NCBI RefSeq assembly: GCF_001634885.1
Contig: NZ_LWEX01000092.1
Location: 1-34,598 of the forward strand
Length of the DNA stretch: 34,598 nucleotides
Reading direction: 5' to 3'
Origin: Sulfitobacter sp. HI0040
Lineage (GTDB): Bacteria > Pseudomonadota > Alphaproteobacteria > Rhodobacterales > Rhodobacteraceae
Below are positions 1 through 8,118 of this stretch, piece after piece (the stretch's first letter is position 1; the number at the start of each line of letters is the position of its first letter). Both the position numbers and the translations under genes were made by a program. The notes beneath the pieces were generated by a model that had not been told where the DNA came from, ran no database searches, and saw only the letters and a list, made by a program, of their open reading frames with translations.

Positions 1-441
1 GGCGAGGTAGAGCCAACCCTCTGCCGTCCAGATATAGGAGATGTCCGCTCCCCACTTCCTGTCCGGGCCATCCGCCGTGAAGTCCTGCGCCACCAGATTG
101 GGCGCGACAGGCCAAGCATGTTCGCTGTCCGTCGTGCGCTTGAAGCGCCGCTTCTGACGCGCGATCAACTGGTTCTCGCGCATGAGACGCGCTGTGCGAT
201 GCCGCCCGATCTCGTGCCCTTCGTCGACGAGGTCGCGGTGCATCCAGGGGCTGCCGTAGGTGCCATTCGACAGCGCGAAGGCCGTTCGGATATGGGCCAG
301 ATAGACCATGTCCTGCTGCTGACGACGACAGGCGGGACGCTCCTGCCAGGCGAAGAACCCGCTCTGGCTAACGCCGAGGACACCGCACATCCGGCTGATC
401 GGGAAGCTGGCCTTCTCCGCTTCGATGAAGCCGAAGGTCAT
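1..441 (-). CDS. IS3-family transposase OrfB (integrase catalytic domain), 3' end outside window
   Basis: This is the catalytic half of the IS3 transposase, truncated by the window start. The minus-strand translation begins MTFGFIEAEKASFPISRMCG and contains the HTH_21 region (ENQLIARQKRRFKRTT). It then enters the retroviral-integrase-like rve domain at RKWGADISYIWT, where the D is the first residue of the DDE triad. The remaining D and E would lie off-window. Expression is expected by -1 frameshifting from orfA at the A-rich slippery run (480-473), although an ATG at 441 also exists. No internal stop is visible in the part seen, so the element may still be active. Confidence 0.87.
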   Translation of the reverse strand, partial: MTFGFIEAEKASFPISRMCGVLGVSQSGFFAWQERPACRRQQQDMVYLAHIRTAFALSNGTYGSPWMHRDLVDEGHEIGRHRTARLMRENQLIARQKRRFKRTTDSEHAWPVAPNLVAQDFTADGPDRKWGADISYIWTAEGWLYLA

Positions 442-722
442 CGACTTCCCTCTTTCGCGAAGAAGGCCGCGGCTTTTTTTAGAATGTCGCGCTCCTGCTT
501 CAGGACCGCATTCTCTCGCCGCAGCCGCTTCAGTTCAGCATGCAGATCGATGGGGGTCTCACTCGGCTCAATGGCGTCGCGCTCCTGGCTCAGCCACCGC
601 GTCAGCGTCGATAACCCGATACGCAAATCTTCCGCGATCTCCCGCCGCGTCCTGCCGCTCGTCAATGCCAGCCGAACTGCTTCACGCCGAAACTCCGGCG
701 TCGGCCTGTTTCCGTTTTCCAT
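438..722 (-). CDS. IS3-family transposase OrfA (helix-turn-helix protein)
   Basis: This 94-residue protein is the N-terminal half of the IS3 transposase. Residues about 8-45 form the HTH_Tnp_1 helix-turn-helix (RREAVRLALTSG, then IAEDLRIGLSTLTRWL). Residues about 62-86 form a leucine-zipper coiled coil ending in ILKKAAAFFAKE, a hallmark of the family. The ATG at 722 has a strong ribosome-binding site (AGGAGGTG). A run of seven A followed by G lies at 480-473 on the minus strand. It fits a programmed -1 frameshift site that would join OrfA to OrfB into the active transposase. The stop codon also overlaps an ATG for OrfB (ATGA, 441-438). Confidence 0.9.
   Translation of the reverse strand: MENGNRPTPEFRREAVRLALTSGRTRREIAEDLRIGLSTLTRWLSQERDAIEPSETPIDLHAELKRLRRENAVLKQERDILKKAAAFFAKEGSR
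473..480 (-). promoter_or_regulatory. Probable -1 programmed ribosomal frameshift site of the IS3 element
   Basis: On the minus strand the bases read seven A then G, within the orfA codons CTA AAA AAA GCC. A slip of one base backwards there opens the orfB frame without a stop until it joins the residues before MTFGF. This is the standard IS3 arrangement for making the OrfAB fusion transposase. Frame relation was checked by hand; efficiency is unknown. Confidence 0.7.
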
Positions 723-776
723 AGAACACCTCCTGGTTCCTCAGTTGGTGCTCTCCACTTTTGAAGGGCAAGTCCA

Positions 777-1843
777 AACCCGTTGCGATAGGCGGAGGAG
801 GAGGGCATGTCCTGCGTCTGGTCGATCAGCACCCCAGAGAGCTGGCCGGCGTCGGCGTAAAGCCGTTTCAGGTGATCCAGCAGCTCCTCATCCGACAGGC
901 GCGCGGACCGCGCTGTGATGATTTCCTGCGCAGTCAGGAAAAAATCGAGCGGCACGATCCCCTCAAAGGCGCCTTCTTTGCGCACCCACATTTCGGGCGG
1001 GTTGTCCACGTGCAGCTTCTTCAGCTTGAAGGAGGAGCGGTTGTAGACGTTGTTGCCGATATACTTCTCATTAGTCAGAACCGTGCGCACGGTGCCAGAC
1101 GTCCAGGGTCGATCCAGATCCGTGGTCACGCCTTCTTCGTTCAGGCGGTCGGCGATCTCGCGGAAGGACAAGTCCTCCTCGATCAGCCAGCGATACATCT
1201 TGTTGACCCAGGCCACTTCCTCGTCGGGCCCGGGCATCAGGATGACACGGTCGGTCTGCAGTGACTTGTGCTCACCGCGTTTCAGCTCGCCCTTGATCTC
1301 GCCGCACTCGTTCACAAGCACGCGGCGCAGCCCGAAGCCTGCAGCGCCGCCCTGACGAAACCCCAACTCGATCAGGCGGCACTGGCCGGCGAAAACCTTG
1401 ACCGAGAGCTCCCGGCTGTATTCCCCTGCCATGGCCCGTTTGACGCCTTTGACGATGGTCGAGACGGGCGAGCCATCATTTTCGAACTGCTCGGCGCAAT
1501 AGGCGACGTTAATGCCGGCCCGCTTGCAGATGTATTCGTAATAAGCGCTTTCATCGGCATCCTGGAACCGGCCCCAACGGCTGACGTCATAGACCAGGAT
1601 CACGTTGAAGTCGGCGGCACCGGATTCCACATCCGCGATCAGCTGCTGAAGCGCCGTGCGCCCACCGATGGAAAGGCCACTTTTGCCGTCATCGGCGTAG
1701 GTCTTGATGATTTCGATGCCGCGCTTTTCGGCGTATTCGCGGATCTTGTCGGACTGGTTGTGGGTCGAATACTGCTGGTGCTCGGTCGACATGCGCACAT
1801 ATTGCGCCGCCCGAAACTCGGTAATTTCGCCACTCCCGTCCAA
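777..1843 (-). pseudogene. Large serine recombinase, interrupted by the IS3 element
   Basis: The first roughly 355 residues belong to a large serine site-specific recombinase. The resolvase-type catalytic domain (about 12-165) has the nucleophile serine in YVRMSTEHQQYST (Ser19) and conserved arginines in YDVSRWGR. A Recombinase (PF07508) DNA-binding domain follows at about 200-300 (SFREIADRLNEEGV, NEKYIGNNVYNR). The native frame ends at the IS boundary after SSAYRNGF; the C-terminal zinc-ribbon/coiled-coil part is missing or lies beyond the IS. The start used is a TTG at 1843; the frame is open to about 1900 without an ATG, so the true start is uncertain. Such proteins integrate or excise phages and genomic islands, so this is probably the recombinase of a decayed or IS-split mobile element. 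Confidence 0.85.
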
Positions 1844-2058
1844 CTCAGCCTCCGATCCGTGTTCAAGTCGGTCGGACGTTTGCTTGGGTGGCGATCTGTA
1901 TCAAGTTGATAGTGCTGGATTATTCCATTATATCAATGAGCTGCTCGAGTATCGGCCCGTCATCTTTATCAATACGTCATATCACTTACAGAAAAGCATA
2001 CTTGCATTCGTTCAGCATTGAGCGATATGTTGGCTGCAGTCTTTAGTGAGGTTCCAAG

Positions 2059-2571
2059 ATGACATTCCATGATCGCGGTACAAGTTGGTTTCTAGCTCAG
2101 CTGAAGCCCAACTGTGCCAACATCGCGGATAAAAACCTCAAGCGTCAGGGCTTCCAGACTTTCCTGCCGCTCGAAGAGGAAACGCGCCAGCGGGGCGGCA
2201 AGTTCGTCACAGCCATGCGGCCACTTTTTCCAGGCTACATCTTCGTGGCCTTCGACGTGGCACGCGGTCTCTGGCGCGCAGTCAACTCGACCTACGGCAT
2301 CACGCGGCTTGTAAGCTTTGGTAAAGAGCCGGCGGCGGTGCCGCTGGATCTGGTCTCGCAGCTAATGCTGCGCTGTGACGCCAAGGGCAAAGTGCTACCG
2401 CCAAAGCTTTTGAATCCCGGCGATCAGGTGACCCTGACCAAGGGTCCCTTTGCCAATTTCGTGGCTGAGGTGGAAAAGATTGCGCCCGACCGGCGCGTCT
2501 GGGTCCTGATGGAAATCATGGGTGCGCAGACCCGAGTGGCCGTCGGTGCGGATCAGTTGAGGATCCTGTAA
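2059..2571 (+). CDS. RfaH/NusG-like specialised transcription antiterminator
   Basis: This 170-residue NusG paralogue would bind RNA polymerase and suppress pausing or termination in long, often surface-polysaccharide, operons. The NGN domain spans about 8-105 (SWFLAQLKPNC near the start, PLFPGYIFVAFD in the middle, then NSTYGITRLVSFG). The KOW domain spans about 118-170 (NPGDQVTLTKGPFANFVAEV). Length and the linker between domains fit RfaH-type proteins better than housekeeping NusG, which normally sits beside secE and rplK; no such genes are here. It is convergent with two sugar-biosynthesis genes rather than upstream of them. I saw no ops-like element (GGCGGTAG) nearby. Start ATG 2059 is preceded by GTGAGG at a suitable distance. 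Confidence 0.85.
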   Translation: MTFHDRGTSWFLAQLKPNCANIADKNLKRQGFQTFLPLEEETRQRGGKFVTAMRPLFPGYIFVAFDVARGLWRAVNSTYGITRLVSFGKEPAAVPLDLVSQLMLRCDAKGKVLPPKLLNPGDQVTLTKGPFANFVAEVEKIAPDRRVWVLMEIMGAQTRVAVGADQLRIL

Positions 2572-2573
2572 TA

Positions 2574-2585
2574 GCCTTAAAAGGC
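2574..2585. other. Small palindrome between convergent genes
   Basis: GCCTTAAAAGGC is a perfect 12-base palindrome just after the stop of the RfaH-like gene and before the stop of the convergent glycosyltransferase. It could fold in both transcripts, but neither strand follows it with a U-tract, so calling it a bidirectional terminator would be speculative. Confidence 0.3.
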
Positions 2586-2607
2586 AAGATCGTCGATACC
2601 GCCAGAT

Positions 2608-3396
2608 TTAGGAACGAAGTTGTCCCAACTTGCGGATCACTTTTGATGCCACAAAGAGTAACCCTGATCGACCGGTCACCTCTTGGTATGCTTTGATGCA
2701 TTCTTTCCAACCTAATAAGACAGAGCCAAAATTCGCGCTGCTTGCGCCGCCACTTCTCATTGTGACCAAAGTCTTCTTAAGGTATCTACTCGACAGCTTT
2801 AATTCGTTAAGGAGTTGCAGTTGCTGCTTAAAGTCTGAAGATATTTTATATTTCGGATCAAACGGTTGTTTCAGCTTCAAAAGCGAATCTCTTCGCACAA
2901 AAATAGCAGGATGCGGAATCTGCATTCCTGAAAGGCGCCCACCCTTTAGTTCACCAGTTTTCCAGTATCTCGCGACCTTTCCTTTATCATCAATAATTTC
3001 AATATCGCCGTACACAACATCGCAGCTTTCTGTATTGAAAATATCTTCGATGTCTCTAAGCGCAAAATCATATGAAAAATAATCATCTGAGTTCAAAAAA
3101 CCTACATAATCATTTTTTGTATGGGCAAAGCCTTGGTTCATGGCGTCGTAAATGCCCACATCCTTCTGTTCAACAATTTCAATCATTCCAGGCTTCTGGC
3201 TTGCAATTTCTAGCGTCTCGTCTTTTGATCCTCCATCTTTGATGATATGTTGCACCAGAACGCCTTTTTGCCTTCTTACTGAATCAATCGTATCGGCAAG
3301 TGTCTTCGCGCTATTAAGGGTCACTGTGACAATCGAAAAGGACATCGTTTTTCCAGGTTCGTGATTTTTTGATACTATATTTAAAAATTCAATCAT
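2608..3396 (-). CDS. Family 2 glycosyltransferase
   Basis: This 262-residue inverting GT-A glycosyltransferase probably adds a sugar to an exopolysaccharide or O-antigen lipid intermediate at the inner membrane. The GT2 core begins at SFSIVTVTLNSAKTL (about 19-33). QHIIKDGGSKDET contains the nucleotide-binding acidic residues, and VGFLNSDDYF is the DxD-equivalent metal site. The chosen start at 3396 overlaps the upstream epimerase stop (ATGA), suggesting coupling. An internal Met at residue 18 (position 3345) would start right at the first beta-strand and is an equally plausible start. Base composition is clearly more AT-rich than in the rest of the window, pointing to acquisition by transfer. 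Donor and acceptor sugars cannot be inferred. Confidence 0.85.
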   Translation of the reverse strand: MIEFLNIVSKNHEPGKTMSFSIVTVTLNSAKTLADTIDSVRRQKGVLVQHIIKDGGSKDETLEIASQKPGMIEIVEQKDVGIYDAMNQGFAHTKNDYVGFLNSDDYFSYDFALRDIEDIFNTESCDVVYGDIEIIDDKGKVARYWKTGELKGGRLSGMQIPHPAIFVRRDSLLKLKQPFDPKYKISSDFKQQLQLLNELKLSSRYLKKTLVTMRSGGASSANFGSVLLGWKECIKAYQEVTGRSGLLFVASKVIRKLGQLRS

Positions 3397-4388
3397 TCAG
3401 TGAAAAATATTTCGCGTTTCGGATCTGGCGAAACAAATTCGCTCTTGAGGGTTCGATCGATCCCTTCTTGGAGTGCGAAAGGCGTTTTGAACCCATCCAA
3501 CTCTTCTTTTGCTGATCCAAAAGCGGTCGATGAGCAAAACTTCTTTACACGTGTAGAGCTCAGCGGCAATTTTTTCCCTGTGAGGCTCGTAAAGCCATCT
3601 GCAGCATAGCCCAAGATCACACCGATCCAAAATGGAAGACGCAACCCGACAGTGTCCTTGCCTTTCAATACTTCACGGACCTGGCGAACAAGCGTATTCA
3701 TATCCAAGTCTGGCGTATCGACATAATTGAAAACTGCATATTTTCGGTCTGTTTCAATGCACTTCTCAAGGAAAGCTACAATGTTACCTATATACGCCAT
3801 GGATTTGCGGTTTGTTCCCGCACCAACCATTACAAAATTTCCAGATGCAATCTGCTTCAACAGATTATAAACATTGCCCCTGTTCCCTTCACCGAAAATC
3901 ACGGTAGGTCGAACAATGATCAGGTCATTGTCCGCTGAGGAGTGCCATGCACGAAGTTTTTCTTCAGCCTTATACTTGGTTTTTCCATACTCGTTGAATG
4001 GATTGATTGCGCCGGCTTCATCAGTGCCTGGCTCTGCGAACCCGTAAACGGCAACAGAGCTGGTAAATACAATTTTCCGAATATTCTTCTCGGAACACAC
4101 CTTTGCAATGTTTGCTGCGCCCTTAACATTCGTACGCTCGTATTCCGCCTTATCGCGAACGTCATCACGGTGAACCGCCGCTAAGTTAACCACAATATCA
4201 CCCGTAACCGTCTCGCGCAGGCTTTCTAGGTCGCGCACATCGCCGATCTTGTACTTATCGGGAAAGCGTTGGCTCTGTTTGATATCGATGATCTCAAACG
4301 GAATTTGGCGGTCCGCCAGCTTCTGACATAGATTAGTACCAACGAAGCCGGCACCACCGATAACACAAACTTTCTTAAATCTTGTCAT
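3393..4388 (-). CDS. NAD-dependent epimerase/dehydratase (extended SDR)
   Basis: This 331-residue extended short-chain dehydrogenase probably acts on a nucleotide-sugar in surface-polysaccharide synthesis. The Rossmann motif GGAGFVG is near the N-terminus, an acidic NAD-selecting residue follows at the end of beta-2 (IIDIK), TSSVAVYG carries the catalytic serine region, and YGKTKYK is the YxxxK catalytic pair. It resembles UDP-glucose 4-epimerase-like enzymes; reaction type is not decided by the motifs. It is the first gene of a two-gene minus-strand unit with the GT2 gene (4-base overlap). No strong Shine-Dalgarno is visible before ATG 4388. Composition is AT-rich like its neighbour. Confidence 0.85.
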   Translation of the reverse strand: MTRFKKVCVIGGAGFVGTNLCQKLADRQIPFEIIDIKQSQRFPDKYKIGDVRDLESLRETVTGDIVVNLAAVHRDDVRDKAEYERTNVKGAANIAKVCSEKNIRKIVFTSSVAVYGFAEPGTDEAGAINPFNEYGKTKYKAEEKLRAWHSSADNDLIIVRPTVIFGEGNRGNVYNLLKQIASGNFVMVGAGTNRKSMAYIGNIVAFLEKCIETDRKYAVFNYVDTPDLDMNTLVRQVREVLKGKDTVGLRLPFWIGVILGYAADGFTSLTGKKLPLSSTRVKKFCSSTAFGSAKEELDGFKTPFALQEGIDRTLKSEFVSPDPKREIFFTE

Positions 4389-5046
4389 GTATTGTACTCA
4401 ATTTTTAGAGTGACCATTTTTGCGGGTGTGTGGTTCTGGCCATGATAAAAACACCTTGCCATTTTCTATGGGCGGCTCTCCATATGGATCCTTTGAATGC
4501 GCCTGTGCGCACTCATGTAGATGGAATGAAGAATTCGTTTTTCTTCCTCATCTCCGGCAGTTGGTAACATGAGTGCAGAACGGCGTCGAGCCTGATCAAG
4601 GTAGCCATATGGTACCTTGTAAATGTCCTTTGTCATTATGCTGTGCATTTGCTCCAGCTATCTTAGCTCTCGGCCGGGCGAGTCGATCCCCTTAATCAGT
4701 TTCGCTGTCGGCGATCGAAGAAGAAAGAAGGGCATCAGGGGCATCGCGATCGGTCTTTCCCGGTTCCCGTTGAGGTATCATCGTCCTGTGATCTGGTCAA
4801 AGTGAAAGTCGTTGTGACGTTCGTAGTTGTGATCGCGTGGGCGGATCACTGTCGACAATCAGCGGACCACTTTCGATCTTAGGCCCGCTCGAACCGGTTA
4901 ACTTGCGAACTCAATCCCGAATCAATGATTGCAATGACTTAAGGGGTAGAGAGGGTTCGCGGCCAGACCCGATCCCTCCGCCACGGTCTTTACGGTCCTG
5001 CCCACGGAAAGATCGACGAGGCCTCCGACCATTCCCGCCCAAACCC
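4389..5046. other. About 650 bp without a convincing gene; possible IS remnant
   Basis: Only short open frames occur (for example 4466-4648 on the minus strand, 60 codons) and none shows a recognisable domain or good start context. The right half contains two imperfect direct copies of GCGGAYCACTKTCGA at 4841-4855 and 4862-4876, spaced 21 bases apart. Tandem terminal repeats of this kind are seen at ends of IS21-family elements. The segment separates the AT-rich sugar genes from the GC-rich chromosomal background and looks like a junction or decayed insertion scar. Confidence 0.4.
4841..4876. repeat. Tandem imperfect 15-base repeats, possible IS21-type terminus
   Basis: GCGGATCACTGTCGA (4841-4855) and GCGGACCACTTTCGA (4862-4876) match at 13 of 15 positions and start 21 bases apart. 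Multiple short terminal repeats of this style are known from IS21-family ends. No istA/istB gene or matching opposite end is visible here, so the assignment is tentative. Confidence 0.35.
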
Positions 5047-8000
5047 TCACGCCCCCCCGCCGTCTTCTTCCTTAACTTCGTTCGGTTTCGGCGCGGAGAG
5101 ATACCCCGCGACCACGCGAAGCAACTTAAAGGACGTCGCGGCGTCGTTCTGGGCGACGGACAGAAACTCCTCGCTGCCCAGCCGTAGCGCTCTAAGCGGG
5201 GTGTGGGCGCGGAATTCGAGTTTGCGGGGCTCGTTGGTGATCAGTCCCAGTTCGCCGAGCAGGACGCCGGTGCTCACCTCCGTCACCATGTCGCCGCCGT
5301 CCGAAGGGTGTCGGTAGAGGCCGGCCTTGCCTTCGGTGATCAGATAGGCGCCATCATCGGGGGTATCGCCGGCGTGGAAGATTGTCTCGCCCGCATCCGC
5401 ATCGAACCATTGTGCGCCGAAGGCCAGCAGGCGCAGTTGCTTGCGGTCGAGCGTGGAGAAGATGGGGGAGCCTTGCAGGTAGCGCACCTTTTCCTGGAGG
5501 TCGGCGGTGGCGGCTGGGTCCTTTTCGGCGGGGGTATCGGGCTGCGCTGTAGGCAGGCGTCCGTCGATCAGATCCACCGTCATGTCGAAATTGCCGGAAT
5601 TTTCGAGGTCGGCTTCCAGTATCAGCAGGGTCGCCTCGGGCAGCAGGCGGCGCAGTTCGGCCTGAACGGTGGGCCGGTCTTCGGCGGCGAGATGGCCGAG
5701 CGCGTTTTCCAGCAGCAGGATGTCGGGCCGGCGGATGGCGGCGCGGCAGAGGCACAAGAGCACCTTGAGTTGTGACGTGAGGTTGCGGCCCTCCAGTTCG
5801 GTCGCGATATCGAGGAAGAGGGCCGTCACGGGCCGTTCGAGGCCCGCGTTTGCAAGCACCTCGCTCGCCCTGCGCCGCAGGGTGTCGGACTTGTTGGCAG
5901 AGGCCTTCGAAAATCTACCGAAGACGAGGTTTTCCACCACGCTGAGTTCGCCATTGTAGCTCGCGGCCTCCAGCGGCTCGAACAAATCCTCGCCCAGTGC
6001 GGCCCTGAGCCGGGGCGCCTGTTCGTGCCGGATGCCCAGCACCCTGTCGCGCAGGGGCTTGCCGAAGTCGATGCCCAGTTCGGTGGCCGAGACCTGGAAG
6101 GGCACGCTCAGCAGCAGGGCGATTTCCTGCTGGGACCATGCCGGTGGCGCGCTCCCCTCGGGGTGATCCGCGTGGCGCTGTGCCAGGGTGCTCACCCGCT
6201 GATAGAGGTCGGGATCGAGGTTCAGTCGGTTGAAAAGCGGATGGTCGGTGCCGTCCGATCCGAAGGCCTGGGTCAGCAGCCCGATGATGTCGAAAGCGGT
6301 CGCCAGCAGGTCATCGCGGATGCCCAATTCTTCCAGCAACGGCAGGAAGGCTGCGCGCTCCATCAGTACTTCGGGCGTGATCGTCTGGCGGGGCAGGGCG
6401 AAAAGAAGGTTCTCGATCACCGTGAGCGCGGGGTTATATGCCCCCTGTTCAAACCGGTGCAGCGCGTCGGAGAGGTTTTCGCGCTCCACCTCGCGCGCCA
6501 TGTCGGGGCGCAGGCCCACGATACGCTGGGCAAGGTCTTTGTGCCGGGCGGCTTCGATGCGCGCGGTCTGCGCCCGGCGGAAGATGACCTGCCCCGGATC
6601 GAGCGCCTTTACGAGGTCGTGCCACCAGTCGATCACCTCGGCGGCGCTCTCCAGCCCGACGATGGCAGGTGTCAGCCAGCTTTGTGCGGTGGGCACCTGT
6701 GCGGCCCGCGCTGCGGCCTCCGGATCTGTGCCGGTGTCGGGAATTTCCGGCTGGGCCGTGCTCAGCAGGGGCATTTGCAGGTTTTCGGCCACGTTCCCGC
6801 GAAAGACATAGCCCGACGGGCCCGCCGCGCCGATGCGCGCCGCGATCACGCGCTGGTGCAGATCGACCAGCCGGTCATCGCCGATCCGCACCTCGCCCGT
6901 GGCGGGCAGAATATCCCGGGTCAATACGCCCACCAGCGCGCGGCGCTCTTCTTCCTGCGCGGCGCGGATGCCGATGCTGCCGCCCCGGGGGACCCTGAGG
7001 TTCAGCCCCTTGAGCACTTCATGTCCGTCGGCATCCATCACACCGAGGTTTTCCAGCACAATGTCGCCCCGCAGCCGGGGCAGGGGGGCGGGGGCGTTGC
7101 TGTCGTCCAGCTTTTCCTCGTCGATGAGGCCACGCGGGGCGAAACGTTCGGTGATGGTATGCCAGCGCTGCGACATCTCCTGTATCTGGGTGTAATAGGT
7201 CAGCAGTTCCTTCCAGGGCGACGACAGGTCCTTGTAGGCGGCGAGCGCCGCCACCAGCGCCCCGATCGTCACGGAACCCTGGATCACCAGATAGCCGCCG
7301 ATCGAAAAGAAGAAGAACGGCGTCAACTGCCCGATCAGGTTGTTGAGGAACTTCATGAAGAATTTCTTGCGGTAGATCCGGTACCGGATCGCGAAAAGTT
7401 GGGCCAGCCGATAGCGGATCTGCGCCAGCCGGTAACTGCGTCCGCCATCCACCAGCAGGGTGCCCGCGCCCGCTGCCGTTTCACCCACTTCGGTCGACAG
7501 ACCGCGCACCTGCTGTATCCGCTGCTTGTTCAGCTTGTTGATCTGCGCCTGAAGGTGAGGGATCAGCCAGGCCTGCAGGGGGATGAGCGCGACCGAGGCG
7601 AGCCCGAACCAGAAGCTTTGCAAAAAGAGAAACCCGAGGATGGTGATCATCTGCCCCGCCTGCATGAGCGGCTGGGAAATCGCGTCGCCCATCATGCCGC
7701 CCATGGGTTCGGATTCCGCCGTCACCATGGAAACGAGCTCGCCCTGCGATACCGCCTGAAAATAAGGCTTGGGAAAACGCGTGATCCGCTGGATGAGCAT
7801 GAAGCGGAACCGCTGCAGCAGCCGTTCCGCGGTCACGCCTTTCATCGTGTTGATCCGCATCTTCAGCAGACCATGGGCGATGACCGACACCAGAAAGGCG
7901 ATGCAGAGCACGCCCAGCAACACCAGTTGCGGCAGTTCGACACCGAAGAAGACGACCGTATCGCTTTGCGCGCCGATGGCATCGTTGATGATGCGCTTCG

Positions 8001-8118
8001 GCAGTTCCAGCGTGATGTAGAGCAGGGGGAAGAGACACAAAGTAAGCACGCTGAGCAGAATTTGCTGACGTTTGGACTGTTCCCAGATGAAGGAGAAAAG
8101 AGAGGCGTTCACAATCAC
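5047..8118 (-). CDS. ABC-exporter-like membrane protein with degenerate ATPase domain and C-terminal cNMP-binding-like domain
   Basis: This 1023-residue protein begins with an ABC type-1 exporter transmembrane domain (about 10-325, with hydrophobic segments near 20-37, 64-85, 155-185 and 262-295). A nucleotide-binding-like domain starts near 350 (GDIVLENLGVMDADG), but its active-site motifs are eroded. The Walker A position reads GIRAAQEEERRAL with no GxxGxGK(S/T). The signature position reads LTSQL instead of LSGGQ. Walker B reads DILLLENA, lacking the D-E pair. The H-loop histidine is absent (LILEADLEN). A roughly 275-residue insertion (about 450-725) separates the two halves. Residues about 875-1008 form a cyclic-nucleotide-binding-like beta-roll (GELGLITNEPRKLEFRA). 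ATP-driven transport is therefore unlikely; a scaffold, lipid or signalling role is possible. The start is GTG 8118 with no clear Shine-Dalgarno. It is divergent from the caspase-like gene. Confidence 0.85.
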   Translation of the reverse strand: MIVNASLFSFIWEQSKRQQILLSVLTLCLFPLLYITLELPKRIINDAIGAQSDTVVFFGVELPQLVLLGVLCIAFLVSVIAHGLLKMRINTMKGVTAERLLQRFRFMLIQRITRFPKPYFQAVSQGELVSMVTAESEPMGGMMGDAISQPLMQAGQMITILGFLFLQSFWFGLASVALIPLQAWLIPHLQAQINKLNKQRIQQVRGLSTEVGETAAGAGTLLVDGGRSYRLAQIRYRLAQLFAIRYRIYRKKFFMKFLNNLIGQLTPFFFFSIGGYLVIQGSVTIGALVAALAAYKDLSSPWKELLTYYTQIQEMSQRWHTITERFAPRGLIDEEKLDDSNAPAPLPRLRGDIVLENLGVMDADGHEVLKGLNLRVPRGGSIGIRAAQEEERRALVGVLTRDILPATGEVRIGDDRLVDLHQRVIAARIGAAGPSGYVFRGNVAENLQMPLLSTAQPEIPDTGTDPEAAARAAQVPTAQSWLTPAIVGLESAAEVIDWWHDLVKALDPGQVIFRRAQTARIEAARHKDLAQRIVGLRPDMAREVERENLSDALHRFEQGAYNPALTVIENLLFALPRQTITPEVLMERAAFLPLLEELGIRDDLLATAFDIIGLLTQAFGSDGTDHPLFNRLNLDPDLYQRVSTLAQRHADHPEGSAPPAWSQQEIALLLSVPFQVSATELGIDFGKPLRDRVLGIRHEQAPRLRAALGEDLFEPLEAASYNGELSVVENLVFGRFSKASANKSDTLRRRASEVLANAGLERPVTALFLDIATELEGRNLTSQLKVLLCLCRAAIRRPDILLLENALGHLAAEDRPTVQAELRRLLPEATLLILEADLENSGNFDMTVDLIDGRLPTAQPDTPAEKDPAATADLQEKVRYLQGSPIFSTLDRKQLRLLAFGAQWFDADAGETIFHAGDTPDDGAYLITEGKAGLYRHPSDGGDMVTEVSTGVLLGELGLITNEPRKLEFRAHTPLRALRLGSEEFLSVAQNDAATSFKLLRVVAGYLSAPKPNEVKEEDGGGA

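Larger units (their letters stand above)
1..776 (-). mobile_element. IS3-family insertion sequence, cut by the window edge
   Basis: The element holds two overlapping minus-strand frames typical of IS3-family transposases (orfA, orfB). Its orfA-proximal end is placed at 776: read on the minus strand it starts TGGACTTGCC, the TG-starting terminus usual for this family, and the recombinase reading frame runs up to exactly this point. The other end lies beyond base 1, so the inverted repeats and any target duplication cannot be compared. The element has interrupted the serine recombinase gene on its right. Family assignment is secure; the exact end is inferred. Confidence 0.85.

Noticed and set aside
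2040-2110. ops-like recruitment element for the RfaH-like protein
   Set aside because: Only a partial CGCGGTAC resemblance; the GGCGGTAG core is absent.
4466-4648. 60-codon minus-strand frame in the gene-poor stretch
   Set aside because: No clear ribosome-binding site, no recognisable motif, and no neighbouring operon; not enough to call a gene.
4880-4915. tRNA-like fragment (GGTTCGAGC on the minus strand)
   Set aside because: Only a T-loop-like nonamer; no acceptor stem or anticodon arm could be built around it.
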